From: Alphaproteobacteria bacterium
Lineage (GTDB): Bacteria > Pseudomonadota > Alphaproteobacteria > Reyranellales > Reyranellaceae
Reading direction: 5' to 3'
Assembly: GCA_019635875.1 (NCBI GenBank)
Contig: JAHBYP010000009.1
Coordinates: forward strand, 62,001-126,000
Length of the DNA: 64,000 nt
In this document: positions 31,993-39,722 of the stretch, one piece after another
How positions within the stretch are numbered: the first letter of the stretch is position 1
Layout of the letters: each line of letters starts with the position of its first letter
Made by a program: the position numbers and the translations under genes
The notes under the pieces: model-generated
The model's database searches: none
Seen by the model: the letters and a program-made list of their open reading frames with translations, nothing else
What the model was told of the DNA's origin: nothing

Positions 31993-32115
31993 AGCGACGA
32001 GCGATAAGTCAACCGCACCTGTCATCCCGAGCGCAGCGAGGGATCCAGGCAGGTTCCCTGGATCCCTCGCTGCGCTCGGGATGACAGGTGGGTCTGATTG
32101 ACCGCTCAATGCTTT
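31990..32115. repeat. About 125-bp palindromic element, copy 2 (overlaps the deacetylase stop)
   Basis: Starts with TAGAGCGACGAGCGATAAG (31990 on), whose TAG is the stop codon of the deacetylase gene. The inner arms CACCTGTCATCCCGAGCGCA and GCGCTCGGGATGACAGGTG are perfect inverted repeats around GGATCCAGGC...CCTGGATCC. The far end is GATTGACCGCTCAATGCTTTAG. Copy 1 (2807-2934) is in the opposite orientation, copy 3 (36321-36413) in the same one. Confidence 0.88.
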
Positions 32116-32121
32116 AGGCGC

Positions 32122-32206
32122 TGTGAGGGATTGTGAGGGGAACCTGCATATGGACCGTCCGCGCGCGCGACGGCGTTAACCCGACCAAGCCTCACAATCC
32201 CTCACA
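32122..32206. repeat. Tandem hairpin element, unit 1
   Basis: A perfect 17-bp stem: TGTGAGGGATTGTGAGG (32122-32138) pairs with CCTCACAATCCCTCACA (32190-32206) around a 51-base loop. Each arm is itself two copies of a 10-base GTGAGGGATT word. The loop core from 32147 (CATATGGACCGTCCGCGCGC) is shared with unit 2. No open frame is inside. Confidence 0.9.
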
Positions 32207-32224
32207 CCCGGCCTTACCTTGGGA

Positions 32225-32313
32225 GGGGTGAAGGATGGTGAAGGATTTTCCCATATCGACCGTCCGCGCGCGTTACGTCGATTAGCCGATAAAGGTTCAC
32301 CATCCTTCACCCC
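32225..32313. repeat. Tandem hairpin element, unit 2 with compensated stem changes
   Basis: A perfect 18-bp stem: GGGGTGAAGGATGGTGAA (32225-32242) pairs with TTCACCATCCTTCACCCC (32296-32313). Relative to unit 1 the paired positions differ at 32227/32311, 32232/32306, 32237/32301 and 32242/32296, and both partners change each time. The loop core (from 32252) matches unit 1 in 20 of 21 bases. Confidence 0.9.
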
Positions 32314-32330
32314 TTCGGCTGGTCGTCAAA

Positions 32331-32364
32331 GCAAAAGCCCCGGCGGATCGCTCCGCCGGGGCTT
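32331..32364 (-). terminator. Rho-independent terminator after hppA
   Basis: A perfect 13-bp stem AAGCCCCGGCGGA / TCCGCCGGGGCTT with a four-base loop, then TTTTGC on the minus strand. It lies 25 bases past the hppA stop. Confidence 0.88.
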
Positions 32365-32388
32365 GTCGCTTTCAGGTGCTGCGCGCGA

Positions 32389-34503
32389 TCAGTGCGCCAG
32401 CGCGGCGAGCAGCAGGAGCGCCACGATATTGGTGATCTTGATCATCGGGTTCACGGCGGGGCCCGCCGTGTCCTTGTAGGGGTCGCCGACGGTGTCGCCG
32501 GTCACGGCCGCCTTGTGCGCGTCCGAGCCCTTCATGTGCTTGACGCCGTCCTTGTCGACGAAGCCGTCCTCGAACGACTTCTTGGCGTTGTCCCAGGCAC
32601 CGCCGCCGGCGGTCATCGAGATCGCCACGAACAGGCCGGTGACGATCACGCCCAGCAGCATCGCGCCGACCGCCGCGAAGGCGTCCGCGGGGCCGGCGAT
32701 CCAGCGCACGACGACGAACAGCACGATCGGCGACAGCAGCGGCAGCAGCGACGGGATGATCATCTCCTTGATCGCCGCCTTGGTGAGCATGTCGACGAGG
32801 CGGCCGTACTCGGGCTTCACGCCCTCCTTGCCCTCGCGCAGGCCGGGAATCGACTTCAGCTGCCGGCGCACCTCCTCGACCACCGAGCCCGCGGCCTTGC
32901 CGACCGCTGTCATGCCCATGGCGCCGAACAGGTACGGCAGCAGGCCGCCCAGCAGCAGGCCGACCACGACGTACGGGCTGGTCAGCGAGAAGGTCACCGC
33001 CTGCACGCCCAGCTTGCCCTGGGCGATGAAGTACTCGAGATCGGCGGTGTAGGCGCCGAACAGCACCAGCGCGCCAAGGCCGGCCGAGCCGATCGCGTAG
33101 CCCTTGGTGACCGCCTTGGTGGTGTTGCCCACGGCGTCGAGCGCGTCGGTGTTCTTGCGCACCTCCTTGGGCAGGCCCGACATCTCGGCGATGCCGCCGG
33201 CGTTGTCGGTGACCGGACCGTAGGCGTCCAGCGCCACGATCATGCCGGCGAGCGACAGCATCGCCGTGGTCGCGATGGCGATGCCGAACAGGCCGGCCAG
33301 CAGGTAGCAGATGATGATGCCGGCGCAGATGATCAGGGCGGGCAGCGCCGTCGCTTCCATCGACACCGCGAGGCCCTGGATCACGTTGGTGCCGTGGCCG
33401 CTGACCGAGGCCTGGGCGACGGACTTCACCGGCTTGTAGTCGGTGCCGGTGTAGTACTCGGTGACCCAGACGATCAGGCCGGTGACGACGAGACCGACCA
33501 GGGAGCACCAGAACAGGCTCATGCCGGTGAAGGTCGAAGTGCCGACGGTGAGCTGGGTGCCCATGCCGACGATGTAGGCCGTGACCGGGTAGAACGCGAT
33601 CGCCGACAGGATGCCGGTGGCGATCAGGCCCTTGTACAACGCCCACATGATGCGGTTGTCGGAGCCCAGCTTCACGGCGTAGGTGCCGATGATCGAGGTG
33701 ATGATGCAGGCGCCGCAGAGCGCCAGCGGATAGAGCATCATCGCCGCGGTGGCTTCCTTGAAGAAGATCGACGCCAGAACCATGGTCGCGACCGTGGTCA
33801 CGGCGTAGGTCTCGAACAGGTCGGCGGCCATGCCGGCGCAGTCGCCGACATTGTCGCCGACGTTGTCGGCGATCGTCGCGGGGTTGCGCGGATCGTCCTC
33901 CGGGAAATCCTCCTCGACCTTGCCCACGAGATCGGCGCCGACGTCGGCGCCCTTGGTGAAGATGCCGCCGCCCAGACGGGCGAAGATCGAGATCAGCGAG
34001 GCGCCGAAGCCCAGCGCCACCAGCGAGTCGATCAGGATGCGATGGTCGACCTTGGCGGCCAGCAGCACGTAGTAGTAGACGGCGACGCCCAGGAGCGCGA
34101 GGCCGGCCACCAGCATGCCGGTGACAGCGCCCGCCTTGAACGACAGATCGAGGCCCGCCGCCAGGCTCTTCTGCGCGGCGACCGCCGTGCGCACGTTGGC
34201 GCGTACCGAGACGTTCATGCCGATGAAGCCCGCCGCGCCCGACAGCACGGCGCCGATCAGGAAGCCGATCGCCGGCCAGACGCCGAGCGCGATGCCGAGC
34301 ACGACCAGCACGACCACACCGACGATGGCGATGGTCGTGTACTGGCGCCGCAGATAGGCGCTGGCACCCTCCTGGACCGCCAGCGAGATCTCCTGCATGC
34401 GCTTGGTGCCGGCATCGGCGGCCATCACCCCGCGCCCGGTGACGAGGCCGTACAGCACGGCCAGCACGCCGCAGCCGATCACGGCCCAGAGGATGTTCGA
34501 CAT
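32389..34503 (-). CDS. hppA: Proton-translocating pyrophosphatase, potassium-independent type
   Basis: Integral membrane enzyme that couples PPi hydrolysis to proton export. The 704-residue protein has about 16 membrane helices and the substrate-binding DVGADLVGKVEEDFPEDDPRNPATIADNVGDNVGD (named here by its DVGADLVGK and DNVGDNVGD ends). The segment GNTTKAVTKGYAIGSA has Lys and Thr at the two positions that mark K+-independent enzymes; K+-dependent ones have Ala and Gly there. A strong terminator follows. Two structured hairpins lie between it and the deacetylase gene. Confidence 0.95.
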   Translation of the reverse strand: MSNILWAVIGCGVLAVLYGLVTGRGVMAADAGTKRMQEISLAVQEGASAYLRRQYTTIAIVGVVVLVVLGIALGVWPAIGFLIGAVLSGAAGFIGMNVSVRANVRTAVAAQKSLAAGLDLSFKAGAVTGMLVAGLALLGVAVYYYVLLAAKVDHRILIDSLVALGFGASLISIFARLGGGIFTKGADVGADLVGKVEEDFPEDDPRNPATIADNVGDNVGDCAGMAADLFETYAVTTVATMVLASIFFKEATAAMMLYPLALCGACIITSIIGTYAVKLGSDNRIMWALYKGLIATGILSAIAFYPVTAYIVGMGTQLTVGTSTFTGMSLFWCSLVGLVVTGLIVWVTEYYTGTDYKPVKSVAQASVSGHGTNVIQGLAVSMEATALPALIICAGIIICYLLAGLFGIAIATTAMLSLAGMIVALDAYGPVTDNAGGIAEMSGLPKEVRKNTDALDAVGNTTKAVTKGYAIGSAGLGALVLFGAYTADLEYFIAQGKLGVQAVTFSLTSPYVVVGLLLGGLLPYLFGAMGMTAVGKAAGSVVEEVRRQLKSIPGLREGKEGVKPEYGRLVDMLTKAAIKEMIIPSLLPLLSPIVLFVVVRWIAGPADAFAAVGAMLLGVIVTGLFVAISMTAGGGAWDNAKKSFEDGFVDKDGVKHMKGSDAHKAAVTGDTVGDPYKDTAGPAVNPMIKITNIVALLLLAALAH

Positions 34504-34881
34504 GGTCTTTCCCGTAGTTTCGAGGCGCTCAGGACGGCGCCCGTTGAACGATCACGCGCCGACGAGGACCGCACTGGAGCCGCAGCCGCTCTGTGACCGC
34601 CGCTGTCCCCCCGGATCGAAGGCGGGCGATACATGCCAGACCATGCCCGGCGACGCAATCGATTCGCTCACGATTTCAAGGCGATGAGGGCTCGCTCGCA
34701 TCGCGCATCTGCTCTTCCCTTTCTCCGCTGGCAGGGAAAGATGCCCGAAGCACGGATGGGGACGGCCGGCATTGCGGTCAGTCACGACGGTCGGTGGTGT
34801 CGCACGAGCCACCGCCATCCGCCGCTTCGCGCCGCCTTCCCTCGTCCGCGGGGGAAGGTGGTCACATAACCAATTGATCTA
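34504..34881. other. Intergenic region with a degraded copy of the CCTTCCCC-GGGGAAGG repeat
   Basis: 378 bases with no convincing gene. From about 34712 to 34860 lies a worn copy of the element at 36187-36312: CTTCCCTTT...GGGAAAGATGCCCGAAG, GGATGGGGAC, a CCATCCGCC stretch and the end GCGGGGGAAGGTGG. The hppA ribosome site ACGGGAAAG is at the low end. No clear hppA promoter could be assigned. Confidence 0.6.
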
Positions 34882-36099
34882 TCATCGAATTCCCGCCGGC
34901 AAGGCTCCCGGCTTCAGGCGCAGCCAGACGATCGCGGCCAGGGCCACCCCGACCAGCGGCAGGGCGAGGTAGTTCAGCGCGCTCCAGCCCCAGACCTGCT
35001 GCAGGATGCCGGCCATCAGGCTCGATGCCGCCGTGGTGCCGAAAACCAAGAAGTCATTGAGCGCCTGCGCCTTGCCCTTCTCGGCCGGGCGGTAGGTCGT
35101 CGTCACCAGGGTGGTGGCGCCGACGAACATGAAGGCCCAGCCGACGCCCAGCACACTCGAGCCGATGTGGAAGTTCCAGATGTCGATACCGGCCAGCGAG
35201 ATCGCGAGCGAGAGCGCCAGCAGCGCCGTTCCCGTCAGCATCACCCGCGTCACGCCGAAGCGGCCGATCAGGTGCCCTGTGAAGAATGCCGGCACGAACA
35301 TGCCCATGACGTGCCAGAAGATGGTGACCGGCGCGAGATTGGCGTCCAGCCCGCAGGCGACGATCGCCAGGGGCGTCGCCGTCATCAGGAAGGACATCAC
35401 GCCGAAGGCGATCATCGCCGCCGTCACCGCCACGAGGTAGGTCGGCTGCAGCGCGATCTCCGACAGCCTGCGTTGCGGCCCGCTGACCTGCTCGACTTTG
35501 ACCGGCGGGAACTCGATCAGGCGCAGCACCAGGAAGGCCACGGCGTGCAGCACGATCAGCGCCATGTAGGTGGCGAGGAACTGGTGCGGCAGCAGGTCGG
35601 GCGTGAGCCGCGCGATGCCCGGTCCGAGGATCGCGGCGGCCACACCGCTGGCGGTGACGTAGGAGATCGCCTTGGCGCGATCGGCCGGCGCCACCAGCTC
35701 GGTGGCGGCGAAACGATAGAGCTGCATGTTGGCCACGGCATAGCCCAGCACGAGGCCGCCGGCGCACAGCAGCGGGAAGTTCGCGAGGTAGATCGCCAGC
35801 GTGCACAGCAAGCCACCCAGCATGCCGACGAGCGCGCCGAGGCCGAAGCCCACCGGTCGGCCGTAACGCTGCCCCATCAGCGCCGCCGGAAAGATCGACA
35901 GCATGACGCCGAGGTGCTGCATGGTGATCGGCAGGGTGGTCCAGTAGAAATCATTGCCGGCGATGGTCTTGGCCGCCAGCGCCGTGGCCGAGATCACCAG
36001 CACGTTGCCGCTTTGCGCCAGTGCCTGGCAGACGACGAGCAGCAGGACATTGCGCACGGCCCGCGAGGGGGCGCGGCCGGCGGAGAGGGCTTCAGTCAT
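34882..36099 (-). CDS. MFS transporter
   Basis: A 405-residue twelve-helix MFS protein. The first helix LLLVVCQALAQSGNVLVISATALAAK, the loop MGQRYGRPVGFGLG (motif A in degenerate form) and the second-half FTGHLIGRFGVTRVMLTG are visible. It resembles riboflavin- or nitrate-unrelated small MFS permeases; the substrate is unknown. It stands alone between two repeat-filled gaps. Confidence 0.83.
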   Translation of the reverse strand: MTEALSAGRAPSRAVRNVLLLVVCQALAQSGNVLVISATALAAKTIAGNDFYWTTLPITMQHLGVMLSIFPAALMGQRYGRPVGFGLGALVGMLGGLLCTLAIYLANFPLLCAGGLVLGYAVANMQLYRFAATELVAPADRAKAISYVTASGVAAAILGPGIARLTPDLLPHQFLATYMALIVLHAVAFLVLRLIEFPPVKVEQVSGPQRRLSEIALQPTYLVAVTAAMIAFGVMSFLMTATPLAIVACGLDANLAPVTIFWHVMGMFVPAFFTGHLIGRFGVTRVMLTGTALLALSLAISLAGIDIWNFHIGSSVLGVGWAFMFVGATTLVTTTYRPAEKGKAQALNDFLVFGTTAASSLMAGILQQVWGWSALNYLALPLVGVALAAIVWLRLKPGALPAGIR

Positions 36100-36186
36100 G
36101 GTGCGCGGACCTTAGGCACGGCCGCTTCGCGCACAAGCGCGATATTGTTCAGGCCGTCTCGTGAATCGGCCGATTGCCTTGGTCCA

Positions 36187-36312
36187 ACCTTCCCCCGGAG
36201 GGGGAAGGTGCCCGAAGGGCGGAAGGGGGATGTCGAAGACGGACACCGGCTTCGTTGAGACATCCCCCCATCCGGCGCTGCGCGCCACCTTCCCCCTCCG
36301 GGGGAAGGTGGC
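36187..36312. repeat. About 126-bp inverted-repeat element with CCTTCCCCC ends
   Basis: Ends ACCTTCCCCCGGAGGGGGAA and TTCCCCCTCCGGGGGAAGGT are small hairpins in themselves. Between them are the inverted arms GGGGGATGTC (36226-36235) and GACATCCCCC, and CCGAAGGGCGGA opposite CATCCGGCGCTGCG. No coding capacity. A worn copy is at 34712-34860, and fragments lie near 46655 and 46780. Confidence 0.8.
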
Positions 36313-36320
36313 GACCAAGC

Positions 36321-36413
36321 CTCTAAAGCGACGAGCCCGAATTCGGCGCCGCCCTGGATCCCTCGCTGCGCTCGGGATGACAGGTGGGTCCGATTGACCG
36401 CTCGATGCTCCAG
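36321..36413. repeat. About 125-bp palindromic element, copy 3 (left half shortened)
   Basis: The right half CCTGGATCCCTCGCTGCGCT...GATGACAGGTGGGTCCGATTGACCGCTCGATGCT matches copy 2 (31990-32115) almost base for base. The left half keeps CTCTAAAGCGACGAG but lost the first inner arm. It ends five bases from the stop codon of the DUF4031/binding-protein gene. Confidence 0.8.
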
Positions 36414-36417
36414 CAGC

Positions 36418-37608
36418 TCAGGTCGTCGGCCTGGCGATCGAGCCGGTCCAGTGCGCGCGCGTCTGTTCCCATGTCGGCACTGGCCGTTCTTCATAGGGCC
36501 TGTCCCAGTGGTCGACATTGCTTTGATCAATGATTGTCGAGGGCAGCATGATCTCCCTGGGGACCGTCTCGCCGCGCAGATACCGCGCGGCCGCCTCGAC
36601 CGACAACTCGCCGAACGCCAACGTGTCGAACGACGCCGTCGCCAGCATCGTGCCGGACCTGATGGCGGCAACGGCCTCGGGCGTTCCGTTGATGCTGGCG
36701 ACCGGAAACGTCCGGCCGCTTTCCCCGAGCGCGTCGATGACCCCCAGGGCCATCATGTCGTTGGCGACGAGCATGCCGTCGATCCTGGCGTGCCGTCGCA
36801 ACACCTCCTGTGTCGCGGCACGAGCCGGCTCGCGCAGAAGGTAGCCGCAGACCGCCTCTACGATCCGGATGCCGGGATACCTTGCGGCGGCATCGACAAA
36901 TCCCTTGTGGCGCTCGGGGCTGGCGATCGCGCTGGGCGTGCCGTCCATGATGACGATCTCTGCGGAGCCACCGAGATGGTCGAACAGATGGCTCGCGATA
37001 TCGCCGGCCATCCGGACGCTGTCGGTCGCGACATAGTTGACCCAGCTACTCGTCATCGGCTTGCTGACGATGTGGAACACGGGGATGCCGAGCGCATCGG
37101 CCTCCCCGATCGCGTCGTTCAGCGCGCTCTCGTGCGCCGGCAGCAGGACGATGGCCGAGGGCCTCGCGGCCACCACCTGCCTGATCAGCATACGCTGCTC
37201 GTCGATGTCGTCGGGAACGGCCGGCGCCGCGCTGCGAAGCGTCAGGCCGAAGCGGGCAGCGGATTTCGCGGCGCCGACCAGGGCACCACCATAGGCCGGG
37301 TTGACCCTGTTCTTCATAATGACGACGATGTCCGCGGCCATGCCTGCGTCTCCCGCGGGCCGCTGGGACGACGACTCAGCGCTTCCGGTCCTGATGATAC
37401 TCAGGATCACGCGCGGCGACACGACCTCGCAGCGGGCCGTCAGCTCTTCGATTCGATGCGCGGGCATGTCGTAGTGCGGCCAGCGCCCGGCGTGGAACCA
37501 GCCACGCGACAGGCGAAGATCCTGCGCCATCACGTGCAGGTTATCGACGCTGTACGGCAGGCACACGATGTGGCGGGAACGATCGCAGAGATAGCGCAGC
37601 CGGATCAT
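36418..37608 (-). CDS. DUF4031-like domain fused to a periplasmic sugar-binding-protein domain
   Basis: A 396-residue product with two unlike parts. Residues 1-72 (RYLCDRSRHIVCLPYSVDNL, RGWFHAGRWPHYDMPAHRIE, CEVVSPRVIL) look like DUF4031. Residues from about 90 (MAADIVVIMKNRVNPAYGGALVGAAK) to the end form a type-1 periplasmic-binding-protein domain, as in ribose/galactose ABC systems, but without a signal peptide. In-frame Met at 37341 has GGGAG eight bases before it, so the second part may also start alone. No ABC permease is near. Either a fusion, a coupled pair, or a cytoplasmic sensor; uncertain. Confidence 0.65.
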   Translation of the reverse strand: MIRLRYLCDRSRHIVCLPYSVDNLHVMAQDLRLSRGWFHAGRWPHYDMPAHRIEELTARCEVVSPRVILSIIRTGSAESSSQRPAGDAGMAADIVVIMKNRVNPAYGGALVGAAKSAARFGLTLRSAAPAVPDDIDEQRMLIRQVVAARPSAIVLLPAHESALNDAIGEADALGIPVFHIVSKPMTSSWVNYVATDSVRMAGDIASHLFDHLGGSAEIVIMDGTPSAIASPERHKGFVDAAARYPGIRIVEAVCGYLLREPARAATQEVLRRHARIDGMLVANDMMALGVIDALGESGRTFPVASINGTPEAVAAIRSGTMLATASFDTLAFGELSVEAAARYLRGETVPREIMLPSTIIDQSNVDHWDRPYEERPVPTWEQTRAHWTGSIARPTT

Positions 37609-37625
37609 GTGCGGCCGAGCCGGCT

Positions 37626-37711
37626 GGTCATCTCGAGCAAAGCGAGGGATCCAGTGCTCGCCGAGATCCCCCGCTTCGCTACAGGGGCCGCAGACGGCCC
37701 CGGGGATGACA
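37626..37711. repeat. Palindromic repeat variant between thiL and the DUF4031 fusion gene
   Basis: Outer arms GTCATCTCGAGCAAAGCGAG and CCGGGGATGACAG belong to the GATCCAGG family; the middle contains a second small hairpin GGGGCCGCAGACGGCCCC (37684-37701). It begins 18 bases upstream of the fusion gene start and ends near the thiL stop. Confidence 0.7.
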
Positions 37712-37727
37712 GAAGCCGGAACATGCT

Positions 37728-38711
37728 CTACCGGTGACGGTAGCTGGTTCTCTCGAGCGACATCGGCTTGCCGCCCTGCATGGCTGTCACGCCCCTGCCC
37801 GCCTCGATGCGGCCGATCTCGGTGAGCGGCACGCCGACCTCCCGGGAGAGCTCGGCGAGTGCCTCTCGTGCCGAAGCCGGCGCCGTGAACAGCAGCTCGT
37901 AGTCGTCGCCGCCGCTGATCGCCAGACGCAGCAGCGAGGCATCGCGATCGATCGCGCGACGCGCCGGATCCGACAGCGGCACGCGCTCGACGTCGATCGC
38001 CGCTGCGACCGCGGATCGCGCGCAGATGTGGCCAAGGTCGCCGATCAGCCCGTCGGACACGTCCATGCATGCGCCGACGAGACCGCGCAGGCGCGGGCCA
38101 ACGACCGTGCGCGGCTGCGGCAGCAGGTAGCGCGCGGCCAGGGCGGCGCCATCGTCGCCGCCAGCGCCTTCGAGCTCGCCCTTGCTGGCGCGCAGGCCCA
38201 GCGCACCGTCGCCGATCGTGCCGCTGACGAACACCGCGTCGCCGACCTTGGCGCCGGCGCGGCCCAGCGACTGCCCGGTGGGCACCACGCCCAGCGCCGT
38301 CACCGAGATGGTCAGCGGCCCGGGCGTCGACACCGTGTCGCCGCCCGTCAGGTCCATGCCGTACTCGCGCTGGTCGAAGGCGAGGCCGTCGCAAAACGCG
38401 GCCAGCCAGGCATCGTCGATGTCGTCGGAAAGCGCCAGCGCCAGCTGATAGGTCCAGGGACGGCCGCCCGCGGCGGCGACGTCGGAGACGTTCACCCTGA
38501 GCGCCTTGCGCGCGATCAGGTCGGGCGGATGATGCGCGAGGAAATGCACGCCGCAGACCAGGGCGTCGGTCGTCACCACGATCTCGTGGCCGGCCGGCGG
38601 CGACAGATGCGCGGTATCATCGCCCAACCCTTCTGCGCCGGGCACGCCCGAGGCCAGCGGCCGCAACAGGCGCGCGATGAACTCGAACTCGCCCAGGCGC
38701 TCGCGGGCCAT
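37728..38711 (-). CDS. thiL: Thiamine-monophosphate kinase
   Basis: Phosphorylates thiamine monophosphate to the active cofactor TPP. The 327-residue protein is a PurM/AIR-synthase-fold kinase: ERLGEFEFIARLLRPL start, GLGDDTAHLSP with the metal-binding Asp pair, TTDALVCGVHF, NVSDVAAAGGRPW and CMDVSDGLIGDLGHI. The start MARERLGE at 38711 agrees with the family; the long frame upstream is a shadow of nusB. It follows nusB after only five bases, as in many proteobacteria. Confidence 0.94.
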   Translation of the reverse strand: MARERLGEFEFIARLLRPLASGVPGAEGLGDDTAHLSPPAGHEIVVTTDALVCGVHFLAHHPPDLIARKALRVNVSDVAAAGGRPWTYQLALALSDDIDDAWLAAFCDGLAFDQREYGMDLTGGDTVSTPGPLTISVTALGVVPTGQSLGRAGAKVGDAVFVSGTIGDGALGLRASKGELEGAGGDDGAALAARYLLPQPRTVVGPRLRGLVGACMDVSDGLIGDLGHICARSAVAAAIDVERVPLSDPARRAIDRDASLLRLAISGGDDYELLFTAPASAREALAELSREVGVPLTEIGRIEAGRGVTAMQGGKPMSLERTSYRHR

Positions 38712-38716
38712 CGCCG

Positions 38717-39229
38717 TCAGCCGCCGTCCGGCGTCGTCGCCTTGCCGGCGGGCGTCTCGAATTCCGCGGCCCGCAGGCGGCGCGCGATGCGGTCCAGCGT
38801 CACGTTGACGAAGGCCGGCTCGCCGCCGGCGAAGAATTGCTGGGCGACATCGACGTACTGGGCGATGGTGACGCGTGCCGGCACGTCGTTGCGGCGGTCG
38901 AGCTCGTAGATGCCGGCGAGCAGGATGGCGCGCAGCAGCTTGTCGATGCGCTCGACCGTCCAGGTGTCTCGCAGGTTCTCGGCGATGGTCCTGTCGTACT
39001 CCTCGCCGCGCTTGGAGGCGCCGGCCACGACTTCCTGGAAGAAGCTGCGGTCGGCGTCGGCCGACATGCCACCCTCGCCGTCCTCGCGGCTGCGGAAGCG
39101 CAGGAACTGCGTCACGACCTCGCGCGGCTCGTCGTTGCCCTGCAGCCACTGGAACAGCGCCTGCACGGCCGCGACGCGCGCCAGGCCGCGCCTGCGCGCC
39201 ATGTCGTCCGATAGCTTGTGCGTGGCCAT
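38717..39229 (-). CDS. nusB: Transcription antitermination factor NusB
   Basis: Part of the rRNA antitermination complex with NusE and NusA. The 170-residue, all-helical protein has RRRGLARVAAVQALFQWLQ and the AILLAGIYELDRRNDVPARVTIAQYVDVAQQFF region with the conserved late helices. It is slightly longer than E. coli NusB through a C-terminal tail. The ATG overlaps the ribH stop by one base (TGATG). Confidence 0.95.
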   Translation of the reverse strand: MATHKLSDDMARRRGLARVAAVQALFQWLQGNDEPREVVTQFLRFRSREDGEGGMSADADRSFFQEVVAGASKRGEEYDRTIAENLRDTWTVERIDKLLRAILLAGIYELDRRNDVPARVTIAQYVDVAQQFFAGGEPAFVNVTLDRIARRLRAAEFETPAGKATTPDGG

Positions 39230-39720
39230 CAGGCCTCGCCGTATTTGTGGCGCAGTCCGATCATCGAGATGCAGGCATAGGCCACATCGCCGCCTTTGTC
39301 CTGCTCATTGCGTCGCGCGCGCACCCATGCCTGCTCCTCGTTCTCCACCGTGAGCACGCCGTAGCCGATCGCCAGCCGGCGCTGCACCGAGAGGTCCATC
39401 AGCCCGCGCGCGCTCTCGCCGCAGACGTAGTCGTAGTGGCTGGTCTCGCCGCGTATCACGCAACCCAGCGCAACGTAGCCGTCGTACTGCCGGCCGCCGG
39501 CGCCGGGACGGCCGGCGGCGATGGCGATGGCGCCGGGCAGCTCGAAGGCGCCGGGCACGGCGATGCGCTCCCAGGTGCCGCCATGGTCGCGGATCACGGC
39601 GATCGCGCCCTCGGCCAGCTCGTCCGCGAGCTCGGCATAGAAGCGCGCCTCGACGATCAGCACGTGCGGCGCTCGCGACAGGGCGATGCGCGGCCGGGCG
39701 GCGCCCTCGCGTGCTGCCAT
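39229..39720 (-). CDS. ribH: 6,7-dimethyl-8-ribityllumazine synthase
   Basis: Condenses the RibB product with ArP to make lumazine, the riboflavin precursor. The 163-residue protein shows VEARFYAELADELAEGAI, the VPGAFELPGAIAIAA loop, GCVIRGETSHYDYVCGESARGL with the catalytic His and RNEQDKGGDVA. Length and motifs are typical. The start MAAREGAA at 39720 lies two bases after the RibB stop region, so the genes are coupled. Confidence 0.95.
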   Translation of the reverse strand: MAAREGAARPRIALSRAPHVLIVEARFYAELADELAEGAIAVIRDHGGTWERIAVPGAFELPGAIAIAAGRPGAGGRQYDGYVALGCVIRGETSHYDYVCGESARGLMDLSVQRRLAIGYGVLTVENEEQAWVRARRNEQDKGGDVAYACISMIGLRHKYGEA

Positions 39721-39722
39721 GA

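Noticed and set aside
32122..32313. CRISPR array
   Set aside because: Only two units, inverted arms rather than direct repeats with spacers, and no cas gene nearby.
32392..34596. A 734-residue open frame on the plus strand opposite hppA
   Set aside because: Its codons are the exact antisense of the pyrophosphatase gene, and the protein is a low-complexity run of Arg, His, Gln and Ala. It is an artefact of GC-rich codon use.
34504..34818. A minus-strand 88-residue frame upstream of hppA as a small gene
   Set aside because: It lies in a worn repeat copy with no ribosome site and an unstructured product.
37341..37608. Listing the DUF4031-like part and the binding-protein part as two separate genes
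   Set aside because: The frame is continuous with no stop between them, so one entry is kept; the internal start is recorded as an alternative.
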